A DNA stretch of 64,000 nt from assembly GCA_018417955.1 (NCBI GenBank), contig JACTVC010000001.1, positions 4,092,001-4,156,000 of the forward strand, written 5' to 3'. A program made the translations under genes and the position numbers. Below the pieces are notes generated by a model that did no database searches, had not been told where the DNA came from, and saw only the letters and a program-made list of their open reading frames with translations. Numbering within the stretch: the stretch's first letter is position 1; each line of letters begins with the position of its first letter. Below, piece by piece: positions 23,258-33,547 of this stretch. Source of the stretch: Laccaria trichodermophora. Taxonomy: Eukaryota; Basidiomycota; Agaricomycetes; Agaricales; Hydnangiaceae.

Positions 23258-26200
23258 TTAGATATCGAGGTATTCCATTCCCATTTTCTTGATAAGAACT
23301 TCGAGTTTTGGACGAGAAAGTGACTTGGTGAATAAGTCTGCGACGTTCTCCTCGGAGGAGATTGGTTCAACGAGTATTTCGCCGAGGGTGACTGCTTCGC
23401 GAATCCAATGAGTCTTGATGTCGACATGTTTTATTTTGCTATGGCCGCCAGTGTTTTGGGTAAGTGCGACGGCGGAGTCGTTGTCGCAGTAGATGGTTAT
23501 TGGAAGGTCGAAATGTTGGTCGACCTCGGTATACCAGAAATACATCCACTTCGCCTGTTTTCCACCTTCGAATACTCCCACAAACTCTGCCTCACCGGTA
23601 GATGTGCTAACCCTCTTCTGCGTCTTGGATTTCCAACAAACAGGTCCACCAGCTGATTTGAATACGAATCCTGCTGAGGATTTGCGCGAATCCGGTTCAT
23701 CGCCGTATGAAGAATCGGAGTATCCGATTGGTTTGATGCTCTCGCCCTTTCGGTACGTAATAGCAAGGTTCGCGGTGGTTTTGAGGTAAGCAATACAATG
23801 TTGGACAAGGCGCCAATGGAAAGGGCGAGGGTCGGATGCATAGCGCATTAGTGTGTTTACGGTGAAAGAGATGTCCGGACGCGTTCCGTTTGCGATGTGA
23901 TTGAGCATCCCAAGAGCCTTTCGGTAATCCTTGTCTTTCATGAACTCGACGTCAGTTTGTGGGATTGGAACTGGTTGTGAGTCTGTGAGGTTGACGTTTG
24001 GGGGAAGAGGCGTATATTTTGGGTTCGCATTTTGCATTCCGAATGTAGCGACGGTCTTCAGAATTAACGGGCGTTGGTGAATAGAGATGTCGCCGGAATC
24101 GTGGTGTTTGATAGTCATACCAAGTACCTTATCTGGGTGACCAAGGTCCGTAATTTCATAGGCATCTCCAAGTCCGGTTTTCGCTTCAATTTCGTTTTCG
24201 GAGGACGAAGATCCCCCTGTAACGTCATCGGTATATGTTCCGCTTATAGTGTACCCCTTGTCTGTCCATTGAATTCGAATGCAAGGGTCCGCGCGGGATT
24301 GGCGATGGCCGAGTTTAGTGAATGTCGCATTGAGCTCGCGAAACCAGTTGTTAGCACCATCCATTGTACCATAGATCGTGAGGTTCATGAGGAGGACGGT
24401 GTCGACACCTACAATCCCATAGTGCTTCTCAAAGCCTTCAGGGATTTCTAGGTAGTTCTCGCCTTGAGGTACGGAGTTGAGGTACGCGCCGACAAAGTCG
24501 AGTAGCCATAGGCGAAGTCCGAGCGACGCGCTCAATGCAAACAGCATCCTAATGGATTCATACCTCACCACAGCGGCGAATGAGTCCCACCAGTGTTCTC
24601 CAAACTTTTGAGAGAATCCCTTAACCACCCCACGAGCTCTTCTCCGGAGCAGGTTTCCTATACCATCAACCTTTAGATCATATATCCATTTTCCCTTGAT
24701 GGTTTTGATGCCCTTTGGGCGAGGGACAGCAGTGACAACCCCACGAGCATCCCATCGTTCAATTTCTCTCTCCATAGCAGGCATCCATAGATAGCGTCGC
24801 GATAGATCGTATGCTTCTTGAAATGTCTCTGGTACAAATTTATTGAGGGGATCGGGAGTCGAGTTTGCATTTAAGGCTGTAGGAGAATCATCCTCTTCAT
24901 CGTCTGGTTCGATGACAGGAATTGTGAGGTCGTCGGTATCTGTAGCTACTACAGGAGTTGTTGTTTCGGCAGCAGCGGCGGCGAGTCGCGATGATTTTCG
25001 AGAAGCAGGAGGGTAGATAATACGTTGGCGAGAAACTTTGGGTTTGTCAATGACGGGAGTGGGAATGTCGACGGTCTTGGATGAAGTGTCGTTGGCGGTA
25101 TGACGTGTGGAATCATCTAAGAACCCATAGTCAATGTCACCATCATCCTCAACGAAATACTCCCCCTCATCCGTGAGCGTCCGGTGACCAAGACCTTCTT
25201 CGAATACGACGTTCCTAGATCTGATGATCTGGCCGGTCTCGGGAATCAAAACCCTGTAGATTCCTCGACCCTCTAATCCCATCAATCGCCCCTTTTGTCC
25301 CCGATCCGCAAGTTTGCCTCCGCCCTTCTCATATGGGATATGCACATATGCCACACATCCCCAGACCCTGATGTGTCCCACATCCTGCCTTTCGCCCGTG
25401 AACTTCTCCTCTGGGATGATTCCTGGGTGTCGAGCAGATGGTAAGACATTCTCGACGGTTTCTGAGAACGCCCATGCTTCAGCCCACCATTTAGCGGCTA
25501 GTCGTGCATCATTGAGCATTACTCGAACAGATCCCGTGGTGATTCCGATCGAGCGTTCCGCCGTTCCGTTAGATCCAGATGAGTATGGGGCCGTCGGCAC
25601 CATGATCAGACCATTCTCGGCAAAGTAAGCTACCCAGAGCTCACTTTTGAACTCTGGTGCGTTGTCGGTTCGTACAAAGATCATGAGTTTCCCAGTAACC
25701 TTCTCCGATTCGGCTTTATAGGTCTTTAGGATGGTCAACGTTGTTTCGGCGGTTCGATTTGGGATGAAGAATGTCCGTTTTCGCGAGGATCCATTATCAT
25801 GGAACTTCATTCCATATAGGGCACCTCCCGCTGAGGTAACACGAGCTGGTCCCCATAGGTCGATGTTGGTAAGTCGCAGGACTTCCGTTTCGGCTTCGAC
25901 TTTTTCATCGTATGCTCGTCGCTTCTGATTCCCAATAATGCAGTCTTCGCATTTTCCCAGCATCTCTTCATTGGTGATTACCAGGCCGTCGACTAGCTTG
26001 CTAGCGTCTGATATACGTGTGGTTCCGAAGTGGGCAAATCGGCGATGCCAGAGAGCAAGATCAGCTGGGCTTTTTAGGGATCGAGCAGTGAGGATGGTCG
26101 GGATGTTTGAGACAAGTGATCCTCCGACAAGGTACAATCCATCCTTTAACACCCCTCCAAAAATCTCTCTTTTACCCATGAAGAACCGTGCCTTTTGTTT

Positions 26201-27742
26201 CCCAAAAATGACCTCCCAACCAGCAAGATCCATTCTACCAATGGAGATAAGGTTGGCCGTGACATCGGGAGCATGAAGGGCATTGGTGAATACCAAGGTG
26301 TGTTCGACGTTATCGTGTACAACCTTTATCTCGACCGTTCCCATTCCTAGGACTCTGAAGTTTGCCCCTACCATCGACGATTGGCCAATTGCTTTGTCGA
26401 GGGATTTGTAAATGGAGAATACATTTCGAGATTTGAAGAAATACGTTGTACATCCAGAGTCTGCAACACATGCAGATCCAATCCCAATGGCTTCGGGATT
26501 TGCAGCGGCGGCGAGGGCAACTTTACGTTCAGCGGCGGCACTTTCATCGACGAGCCTCTTGATATTATTGGTTACTGCACCTGGTAATATGAAGCGGTTT
26601 CCGATTGAGGCGGTCTGGTCGATTTGAACATTTTCGCGAATGAGGGTATCAATTTCTTGGTAGTTAAACGTTGTGGATAACGCCCAATGAGTACCAGGGG
26701 TTGTGGAACCAGATGATGTAGATGACGTCGTCAGTGTTGTTAAATTTGCGCTCGCAGTAGCCCGCTTTCCCTTGTACCAGGGGGGATATTGACCAGCCTT
26801 CCCACCTCCAGGTCCAAAACAATCCTCCATAAGGTGGCCGACCTTCCCACAAAGTGAGTTTGCACATATCAAATGAGCTTTACTAGGGTTGGTCGTTCCA
26901 CGCTGGTGTTGAAAGGGTCTGAACGTTTTCATCTCAGCTTGTAGGGCAAGGATGGTTGCTTCAAGCGCTTTGACGGTGTCGATAGACGGCGGTGTAGGCA
27001 AGTCAGGTTCTTTGGATTTTCCTTCGCGGATACTGAGTCGTTCGGCGTGGGTTGTTAGATTCATGATGACGGTGTTGAGATCTTTTTCACTGTACATGCT
27101 GTTGATGACAGGGTCCCATGATTCAGGGAAAGAGTCGAGGAGTTTGGTTATGAAGCGCTCGTTATCGATATTGGCGCCGGTATCGTTTGCGAGCTTCCGC
27201 AAGGTACGCATTTTCTCGATATGACCTCCTGCACCTGCAACAACAGCTCCCTCAGCCATTCTATACCTCGACAACTTCTCTTCACGCATGTTCCTTGCCC
27301 GATCACTCGTCCTCCCATATTGGTCCTCGAGGAATTTCCATGCGACATGTGCCTTGGTGGCGCCCGATGCATCAATGCCGGAACCGGAGAGATCAGCGAT
27401 GTTAATTAACACCGATGATAGCGCCACATTTTCGCGGAGTTCGTATTCGAGTAGAGTTGGAGTGGTGGATAGGAGGGGAGTCGACTTCTCGGGAGTCTGA
27501 GTCGGCGTGATAGCAGCAGGAGTGTCGATTGGTTTTTCGGTTTCTGTTATGGGAACGTCGGCTGGGATAGGACTGTCTATCCCTACAGGGACAACGACCT
27601 TATTCTCCCAATACTTGTGTAGTCCTCTTGGTCTTCCATTAATTCCCATAAGGATCTTCCAAGCGGCATAGTTTTCGTAGCCGCGGAGTTTGTCGTTTTC
27701 GGGTAGGATAAACATGGATAAGTTTGACGGTGAAGTAGACAT
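23258..27742 (-). CDS. Ty1/copia Gag-Pol polyprotein, intact
   Basis: A 1,494-residue single frame. Gag (UBN2-like) is followed by a CX4CX4HX4C zinc knuckle (CANSLCGKVGHLMEDC, near residue 292). The aspartic protease motif DSG lies near residue 430. The integrase zinc domain HHCC is about residues 560-600, with core residues DLWGP (about 627), RTDNAPEF (about 690) and AERS (about 729) as the DDE triad. Reverse transcriptase (RVT_2 type) starts near residue 986 and carries YTDDV near 1170. RNase H has DSSYGDE near 1343, TGEAEF and DNDSAV. Domain order protease-integrase-RT-RNase H defines Ty1/copia. No stop or frameshift is present, and the element reads in the same direction as its host gene. 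It provides all replication functions for the element. Confidence 0.97.
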   Translation of the reverse strand: MSTSPSNLSMFILPENDKLRGYENYAAWKILMGINGRPRGLHKYWENKVVVPVGIDSPIPADVPITETEKPIDTPAAITPTQTPEKSTPLLSTTPTLLEYELRENVALSSVLINIADLSGSGIDASGATKAHVAWKFLEDQYGRTSDRARNMREEKLSRYRMAEGAVVAGAGGHIEKMRTLRKLANDTGANIDNERFITKLLDSFPESWDPVINSMYSEKDLNTVIMNLTTHAERLSIREGKSKEPDLPTPPSIDTVKALEATILALQAEMKTFRPFQHQRGTTNPSKAHLICANSLCGKVGHLMEDCFGPGGGKAGQYPPWYKGKRATASANLTTLTTSSTSSGSTTPGTHWALSTTFNYQEIDTLIRENVQIDQTASIGNRFILPGAVTNNIKRLVDESAAAERKVALAAAANPEAIGIGSACVADSGCTTYFFKSRNVFSIYKSLDKAIGQSSMVGANFRVLGMGTVEIKVVHDNVEHTLVFTNALHAPDVTANLISIGRMDLAGWEVIFGKQKARFFMGKREIFGGVLKDGLYLVGGSLVSNIPTILTARSLKSPADLALWHRRFAHFGTTRISDASKLVDGLVITNEEMLGKCEDCIIGNQKRRAYDEKVEAETEVLRLTNIDLWGPARVTSAGGALYGMKFHDNGSSRKRTFFIPNRTAETTLTILKTYKAESEKVTGKLMIFVRTDNAPEFKSELWVAYFAENGLIMVPTAPYSSGSNGTAERSIGITTGSVRVMLNDARLAAKWWAEAWAFSETVENVLPSARHPGIIPEEKFTGERQDVGHIRVWGCVAYVHIPYEKGGGKLADRGQKGRLMGLEGRGIYRVLIPETGQIIRSRNVVFEEGLGHRTLTDEGEYFVEDDGDIDYGFLDDSTRHTANDTSSKTVDIPTPVIDKPKVSRQRIIYPPASRKSSRLAAAAAETTTPVVATDTDDLTIPVIEPDDEEDDSPTALNANSTPDPLNKFVPETFQEAYDLSRRYLWMPAMEREIERWDARGVVTAVPRPKGIKTIKGKWIYDLKVDGIGNLLRRRARGVVKGFSQKFGEHWWDSFAAVVRYESIRMLFALSASLGLRLWLLDFVGAYLNSVPQGENYLEIPEGFEKHYGIVGVDTVLLMNLTIYGTMDGANNWFRELNATFTKLGHRQSRADPCIRIQWTDKGYTISGTYTDDVTGGSSSSENEIEAKTGLGDAYEITDLGHPDKVLGMTIKHHDSGDISIHQRPLILKTVATFGMQNANPKYTPLPPNVNLTDSQPVPIPQTDVEFMKDKDYRKALGMLNHIANGTRPDISFTVNTLMRYASDPRPFHWRLVQHCIAYLKTTANLAITYRKGESIKPIGYSDSSYGDEPDSRKSSAGFVFKSAGGPVCWKSKTQKRVSTSTGEAEFVGVFEGGKQAKWMYFWYTEVDQHFDLPITIYCDNDSAVALTQNTGGHSKIKHVDIKTHWIREAVTLGEILVEPISSEENVADLFTKSLSRPKLEVLIKKMGMEYLDI

Positions 27743-27784
27743 CGTCGTGTATGTGAGCCGTGGGTTTAGTAACGCAGTCTGGTA

Positions 27785-27801
27785 GGACGGGGCCGATAAC
27801 C
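27785..27801 (-). promoter_or_regulatory. Candidate primer-binding site (half-tRNA type)
   Basis: Directly inside the 5' LTR the minus strand reads GGTTATCGGCCCCG. It does not begin with TGG as a 3'-CCA primer site would. It closely resembles the complement of an initiator tRNA-Met anticodon arm (GGTTATGAGCCC-type), the half-tRNA priming used by copia. The match is imperfect and the primer is inferred. Confidence 0.5.
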
Positions 27802-28073
27802 TGTTAGGATATGGTAAGTGAACTCAGACGTTGTACAAGAGTAAACGGCTGTATTGGGTCTCTACCTGTTAGGATATGGTAAGTGAACTACCAGAGACCG
27901 TAAGTAAGAAGTATGAATAATGTAAAATAAGATACGCACCTCAGACGTTGTACAAGAGTAAACGGCTGAGGAAAGCGCAAAGAAAGGAGGGAAGAAAATA
28001 GTAAGAAAGATAATAAGAACAAACTAATGAAGTCATTCGATCGGGAAAGGAGGTATGGGTTCAAACCTCAACA
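27802..28073 (-). repeat. 5' LTR of the copia element
   Basis: 272 bp, nearly identical to the other LTR. It supplies the promoter for the element in the minus direction. The AGCAG duplication follows at 28074. Confidence 0.95.
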
Positions 28074-30725
28074 AGCAGCTTTGCAATTGCCTCATTGCCT
28101 CCAAATGATGCTGCCTGGAGTGCATTTCCATAGTGTCCTCCCTGTGCATTTACAGCTGCTCCCTTGTCTATCAGCAGCTTTGCAATTGCCTCATTGCCTT
28201 TAAATGATGCTGCCTGGAGTGCATTTCCATAGTATCCCCCCTGTGCACTTGCATCTGCTCCCTTCTCTATAAGCAGCTTTGCAATTGCCTCATGGCCTTC
28301 AGATAATGCTGCCTGGAGTGCATTTCCCCACACTCCTCCCTGTGCGTTTACATCTGCACCCTTGTCTATCAACAGCTTTGTAATTGCCTCATGGCCTTCA
28401 GATGATGCTGCCTGGAGTGCATTTCCATACACTCCTCCCTGTGCATTTACATCTGCTCCCTTGTCTATCAGCAGCTTTGCAATTGCCTCATTGCCTTCAG
28501 ATAATGCTGCCTGGAGTGCATTTCCATACACTCCTCCCTGTGCATTTACATCTGCTCCATTGTCTATCAGCAGCTTTGCAATTGCATTATTGCCTTCAGA
28601 TAATGCTGCCTGGAGTGCATTTCCATACACTCCTCCCTGTGCATTTACATCTGCTCCATTGTCTATCAGCAGCTTTGCAATTGCATTATTGCCTCCATAT
28701 GATGCTCCCTGGAGTGCATTTCCATGGAATCCTCCCTGTGCATTCACATCTGCTCCCTTCTCTAGAAGCAGCTTTGCAATTGCCTCATTGCCTCTATATG
28801 ATGCTGCCTGGAGTGCATTTCCATAGTATCCCCCCTGTGCACTTGCATCTGCTCCCTTCTCTATAAGCAGCTTTGCAATTGCCTCATGGCCTTCAGATAA
28901 TGCTGCCTGGAGTGCATTTCCATACACTCCTCCCTGTGCATTTACATCTGCACCCTTGTCTATCAGCAGCTTTGTAATTGCCTCATGGCCTTCAGATGAT
29001 GCTGTCTGGAGTGCATTTCCATACACTCCTCCCTGTGCATTTACATCTGCTCCCTTCTCTATGAGCAGCTTTATAAGTGCCTGATTGCCTTCATATAATG
29101 CTGCCTGGAGTGCATTTGTATGATGTCCCTGTGCATTTACATCTGCTCCCTTCTCTAGGAGCAGCTTTGCAATTGCCTCATGGTGTGCAGATAATGCTGC
29201 CTGGAATGCATTTCCAAACATTCCTCCCTGTGCATTTACATCTGCTCCCTTCTCTATAAGCAGCTTTGCAATTGCCTCATTGCCTTTATATGATGCTGTC
29301 TGGAGTGCATTTCCATACACTCCTCCCTGTGCATTTACATCTGCTCCCTTGTCTATCAGCAGCTTTGCAATTGCCTTATTGCCTCCAAATGATGCTGCCT
29401 GGAGTGCATTTCCCAAGTCCCCTCCCTGTGCATTTACATCTGCTCCCTTCTCTAGGAGCAGCTTTGCAATTGCCTCATGGCCTTCAGATGATGCTGCCTG
29501 GAGTGCATTTCCCAAGTCCCCTCCCTGTGCATTTACATCCGCTCCCTTCTCTATGAGCAGCTTTGCAATTGCCTCATGGCCTTCAGATGATGCTGCCTGG
29601 AGTCCATTTCCATAGTGTCCTCCCTGTGTATTTACATCAGCTCCCTTCTCTAGGAGCAGCTTTGCAATTGCCTCATTGCCTCTATATGATGCTGCCTGGA
29701 GTGCATTTCCATAGTATCCCCCCTGTGCACTTGCATCTGCTCCCTTCTCTATAAGCAGCTTTGCAATTGCCTCATGGCCTTCAGATAATGCTGCCTGGAG
29801 TGCATTTCCATACACTCCTCCCTGTGCATTTACATCTGCTCCCTTGTCTATCAGCAGCTTTGTAATTGCCCTATTGCCTCCATATGATGCTGCCTGGAGT
29901 GCATTTTCATTGTGTCCTCCCTGTGCATTTACATCTGCTCCCTTGTCTATCAACAGCTTTGCAATTGCCTCATTGCCTTTAAATGATGCTGCCTGGAGTG
30001 CATTTCCCAAGTCCCCTCCCTGTGCATTTACATCTGCTCCATTGTCTATGAGCAGTTTTGCAATTGCCTCATTGCCTCCAGCTGATGCTCCCTGGAGTGC
30101 ATTTCCGTAGTGTCCTCCCTGTGCATTTACATCTGCTCCCTTCTCTATGAGCAGCTTTGTAATGGCCTCATTGCCTTTAAATGATGCTACCTGGAGTGCA
30201 TTTCCCCACTTCCCTCCCTGTGCCTGTACATCTGCTCCATTGTCTATGAGCAGCTTTGCACCTGCCTCATTGCCTCCATATAATGCTGCCTGGAGTGCAT
30301 TTCTATACACTCCTCCCTGTGCATTTACATCTGCTCCATTGTCCATGAGCAGCTTTTCAATTGCCTCATTGCCTCCAAATGATGCTGCCTGGAGTGCATT
30401 TCCATAGTGTCCTCCCTGTGTATTTACATCTGCTCCCTTCTCTAGGAGCAGCTTTGCAATTGCCTCATTGCTTCTATATGATGCTGCCTGGAGTGCATTT
30501 CCATAGTATCCCCCCTGTGCACTTGCATCTGCTCCCTTCTCTATAAGCAGCTTTGCAATTGCCTCATGTCCTTCAGATAATACTGCCTGGAGTGCATTTC
30601 CATACACTCCTCCCTGTGCATTTACATCTGCTCCCTTGTCTATGAGTAGCTTTGCAATTGTCTCATGGCCTTTATATGATGCTGCCTGAAGTGCATTTCC
30701 ATAATTTCCTCCCAGTGCATTTACA
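28074..30725 (-). repeat. Ankyrin array with higher-order modules (block 2)
   Basis: 99-bp units, near-identical at DNA level. A diagnostic variant unit (encoding ADASAQGGYYGNALQAAS) occurs at 28243, 28837, 29725 and 30517. The spacings are 594, 888 and 792 bp, i.e. 6, 9 (one unit 3 bp short) and 8 repeat units. Multi-unit blocks have therefore been copied within the array. Confidence 0.9.
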
Positions 30726-33547
30726 TCTGTCATCATTTCTAACAAAACATATGATGCTTCAGTTAGTCCAGCTAGTGATGCATAATATAGTGGCTTAGCA
30801 ATCTCATTCCCCTTCATCCCAAAGTGGCTATCAATATTATGAATTCTAACCCAGTTCACAAAAGCATGATTTTCATCTGTCAGAAGCTTCATAATCAATG
30901 CAAATACTATAGATTCTCGCTTGCAAACAGACTGTGCATGCATAACCCAGTGTTCTGCAGCATAGTTTGCAAGAGGGGAAGATACACATAGATTTCTGTC
31001 AAGTGGGTCACATGTGCTGAATTGCAGAAGGTAGGCCAGACAGACTTGAGATATGACAGAGTGTGAGAGCTCCTCACTGAAACTGAAGTATCTAATTTGC
31101 TTCACATCATGGCTTTGAATATACTGAGATATGAGATATTCTTTGACAGAAAAGTGAGAAAGCTTGATGACACCTATTTAATATTCAGCACTCATTTCAA
31201 TCTGGTATCATTCTAAATTATACCTTCTGATTGTATAACTAAACTAGAACACATTTTCAAGACATCTCTGATATCTTGGAGTTCATTATCAGATATATAC
31301 TCTGGTCCATTCTCAGCAGAAAGATCAACAGCAGCAGTTGCAGCCAGTTCTGTCAGTTTAAGTGGACGAACAGCAAATGACAGCCACTGTAAAAAGACCT
31401 TAACATAACTGTGGTCTTTTTTCTTGATCCCCAGCAAGATCTGGTCATATGTTTTCTCCAAACCCTGAGGCAGATCAGCTAGCTGTTTTTTCAGATCGGT
31501 TCTTGTTCAGCACTCTTTAAGCTCATTTAGCTGTAATGCAACCCAACGAAACCTAAAATTGTATTTAATACTCATTCTGTCATTCAAATGTTGATAATAA
31601 ACATACATTCCATCTGCTTGTTCCATTAATTTCAACTTTATTTGTGCTTGAGTGTCAGAATTCCATTTTTGCAAGTCAGAGTCATTTTGAAGCTGATAGT
31701 CCAGATAGGCTACAAGATCATGATTCTCAGATTCCTTAACCAAGTCAAGATAATGAGAAGACTTGAACTTGTTCTCAATCTCCTGTTCTGGGCGGCTAGT
31801 AACTAACAAGTGAAGCCCAAGATTTTTATCTTTCTTGAGAATAAAAGTCTGAATCCAATTAAGAAGCTTTTCTCTTTCAGTACATTCATCAAGAGCATCC
31901 AGAATGATGAATGTTGAACTAAAGCCATCAAGAATTGCTCCAAGAGTATTCTGCAGATCACCCAGAGTTGGATCTTGATGGCCATTGCCACAGCAAGCAT
32001 ACAGATTCACTAAGACTTTAGGCACTCCACCCTCACATTTCAGAGAAAACTGCCAGATGAGTGATCGCAGTAATTTATCATGCAGCTGGAAATCCTTCTG
32101 TGAGTCTCTGCCATCAAAAAAGAAATATGCAGCAGAATTGAATCTTTGAAAAATACTGTGAATTATTGCTGAGCTGTGAAAGAAAAAATCAACTTAATTT
32201 CATGAAAATGTTGAGATAATCAACCTCAAAATGGTTTTCCCACAGCCAGCTGGATAGTTTGTCAATAACATATAAATTTACAATTTTGAGAGCAAACTTA
32301 CATTTCCCTTTGATCCAGAGAAAGCCAGGCTGTTTGACCCACTCATAAAATGTATTTCCTTTGAGAAACCATTGACAGGTGTCTGGTTGACTCTCCAGAA
32401 TTGTTAGTGCAGCATTGTAGTTCATAGACTCCTTAGGTGGAGAAAGCCACTTATAAATCTTCTCCACTGTAACAAATAAAAGGTATCAGTTAGATGTTTA
32501 AAGTAAGAACCTGCAATGATACCCAGTTGTTCATCCTTAATCATCTCAAGTGTGATTTGAATATTTGGGTCCACACCTACTAACCCCAGATAACATTGAG
32601 ATGAAAATGATTTTTTTTTCTTACTACTTACCTTGATTGATGGTACCTATTATAATATAAGTGAAGGCAATAAAATCTGATGGTCCAAATGCAAAACAAA
32701 CCATAGTTAGTGCCTGTGTTCACATTTTGAGCAGAAATATTGTTTATAATGTCAGCTTGAATGTTTGTTGAGACCTCTGCATCATCTGTCAGTTTCAAGA
32801 AAGCCATAATGATATTTACAAGAGTACTAACCAGTAGGCATCAGTTCTGCATTCAAAGCAGAAGGAATAGTAGACAAGTCAGATTGAGAATCTAAACAGT
32901 GTTATTAGAAATAGAATATAGAAATTTGGAGAATGCATGAACCAGTCAAGATGGGAGGAGGGTGTTGCAAGAAATCAACAGCTCCTTGCACAGGACCTTC
33001 ATTCCAATCAACTGTGAGTTTAGAATTAATGAAGGTTAGTGTCAACTTTATAGCAAAGAGATTGAGGAGTAGCTCACAGGCAACAGTCACTTCAGCACCT
33101 GCTGACACCAGGCCTTCATTCAGAACAGGAACAATTGGTGGAGAGGTAGGCAGGTGAGAGCTCAGGAAATCTATAGGAGTGTTACCAATGATGTATGATA
33201 GAGGTTTGGGGTTAATGCACCTCTGGAGATATGTAAAACTTGTTGTGAGTGCTCAAGCACGCCACCACCAGAAACATCAACCTGATCACCTGCAAGTTTG
33301 ATTCAATGAGTGATCAATGGTCACTCAGGGCAGGAAGATAGAAAGATTTACTGGTGACTGGTGTGGCCATGTTTGCCGTGCGGATGGTCAAAGAGTGAGT
33401 TATCAAGATAGGTGGGGCAGAGCTGGGGCAAGCTATATCAATGCTTGTGCTATCTGTGGATTCAGATATTGGAGCGAGTAATCTCGTGAATGCTTTTTTC
33501 AGACTGTAGAACGGTTCGACAAAGGGGTCTCTGGGTTGAGTACACAT
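28074..33547 (-). pseudogene. NACHT-ankyrin (NLR-like STAND) protein 2, disrupted
   Basis: The start is ATG 33547 (MCTQPRDPFVEP). Short N-terminal exons separated by ~50-bp introns match block 3. The NACHT region (about 32160-31260) includes FIILDALDECTE and VTSRPEQEIE. The last exon (from about 31160) encodes about 27 ankyrin units to 28074 and continues at 22958. Lesions: the splice acceptor before the P-loop exon is AA instead of AG (32259-32260). The codon after LNELKEC is TGA (31507-31509), where the paralogues have Trp or Arg. The copia element sits in the array. The P-loop itself reads PAGCGKT rather than PAGSGKT. It must once have been the longest-arrayed of the three receptors (about 30 units). 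Confidence 0.9.

Larger units (their letters stand above)
22959..28073 (-). mobile_element. Full-length Ty1/copia LTR retrotransposon, 5,115 bp
   Basis: LTRs of 272 bp lie at 22959-23230 and 27802-28073. They begin TGTTAGG and end CTCAACA, and differ by eye at only one position (GCACATCAG versus GCACCTCAG). A 5-bp target duplication AGCAG flanks the element (22954-22958 and 28074-28078). A purine tract adjoins the left LTR, and a primer-binding candidate adjoins the right LTR. One intact 1,494-codon Gag-Pol frame runs on the minus strand. Together these indicate a recent insertion of a potentially autonomous element into the ankyrin domain of NACHT-ANK 2. Confidence 0.97.

Noticed and set aside
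28362..30546. Plus-strand frames with repeating SSFAIASLPPNDAAWSAFP peptides
   Set aside because: Exact antisense shadows of the ankyrin array, as also at 53954-56053.
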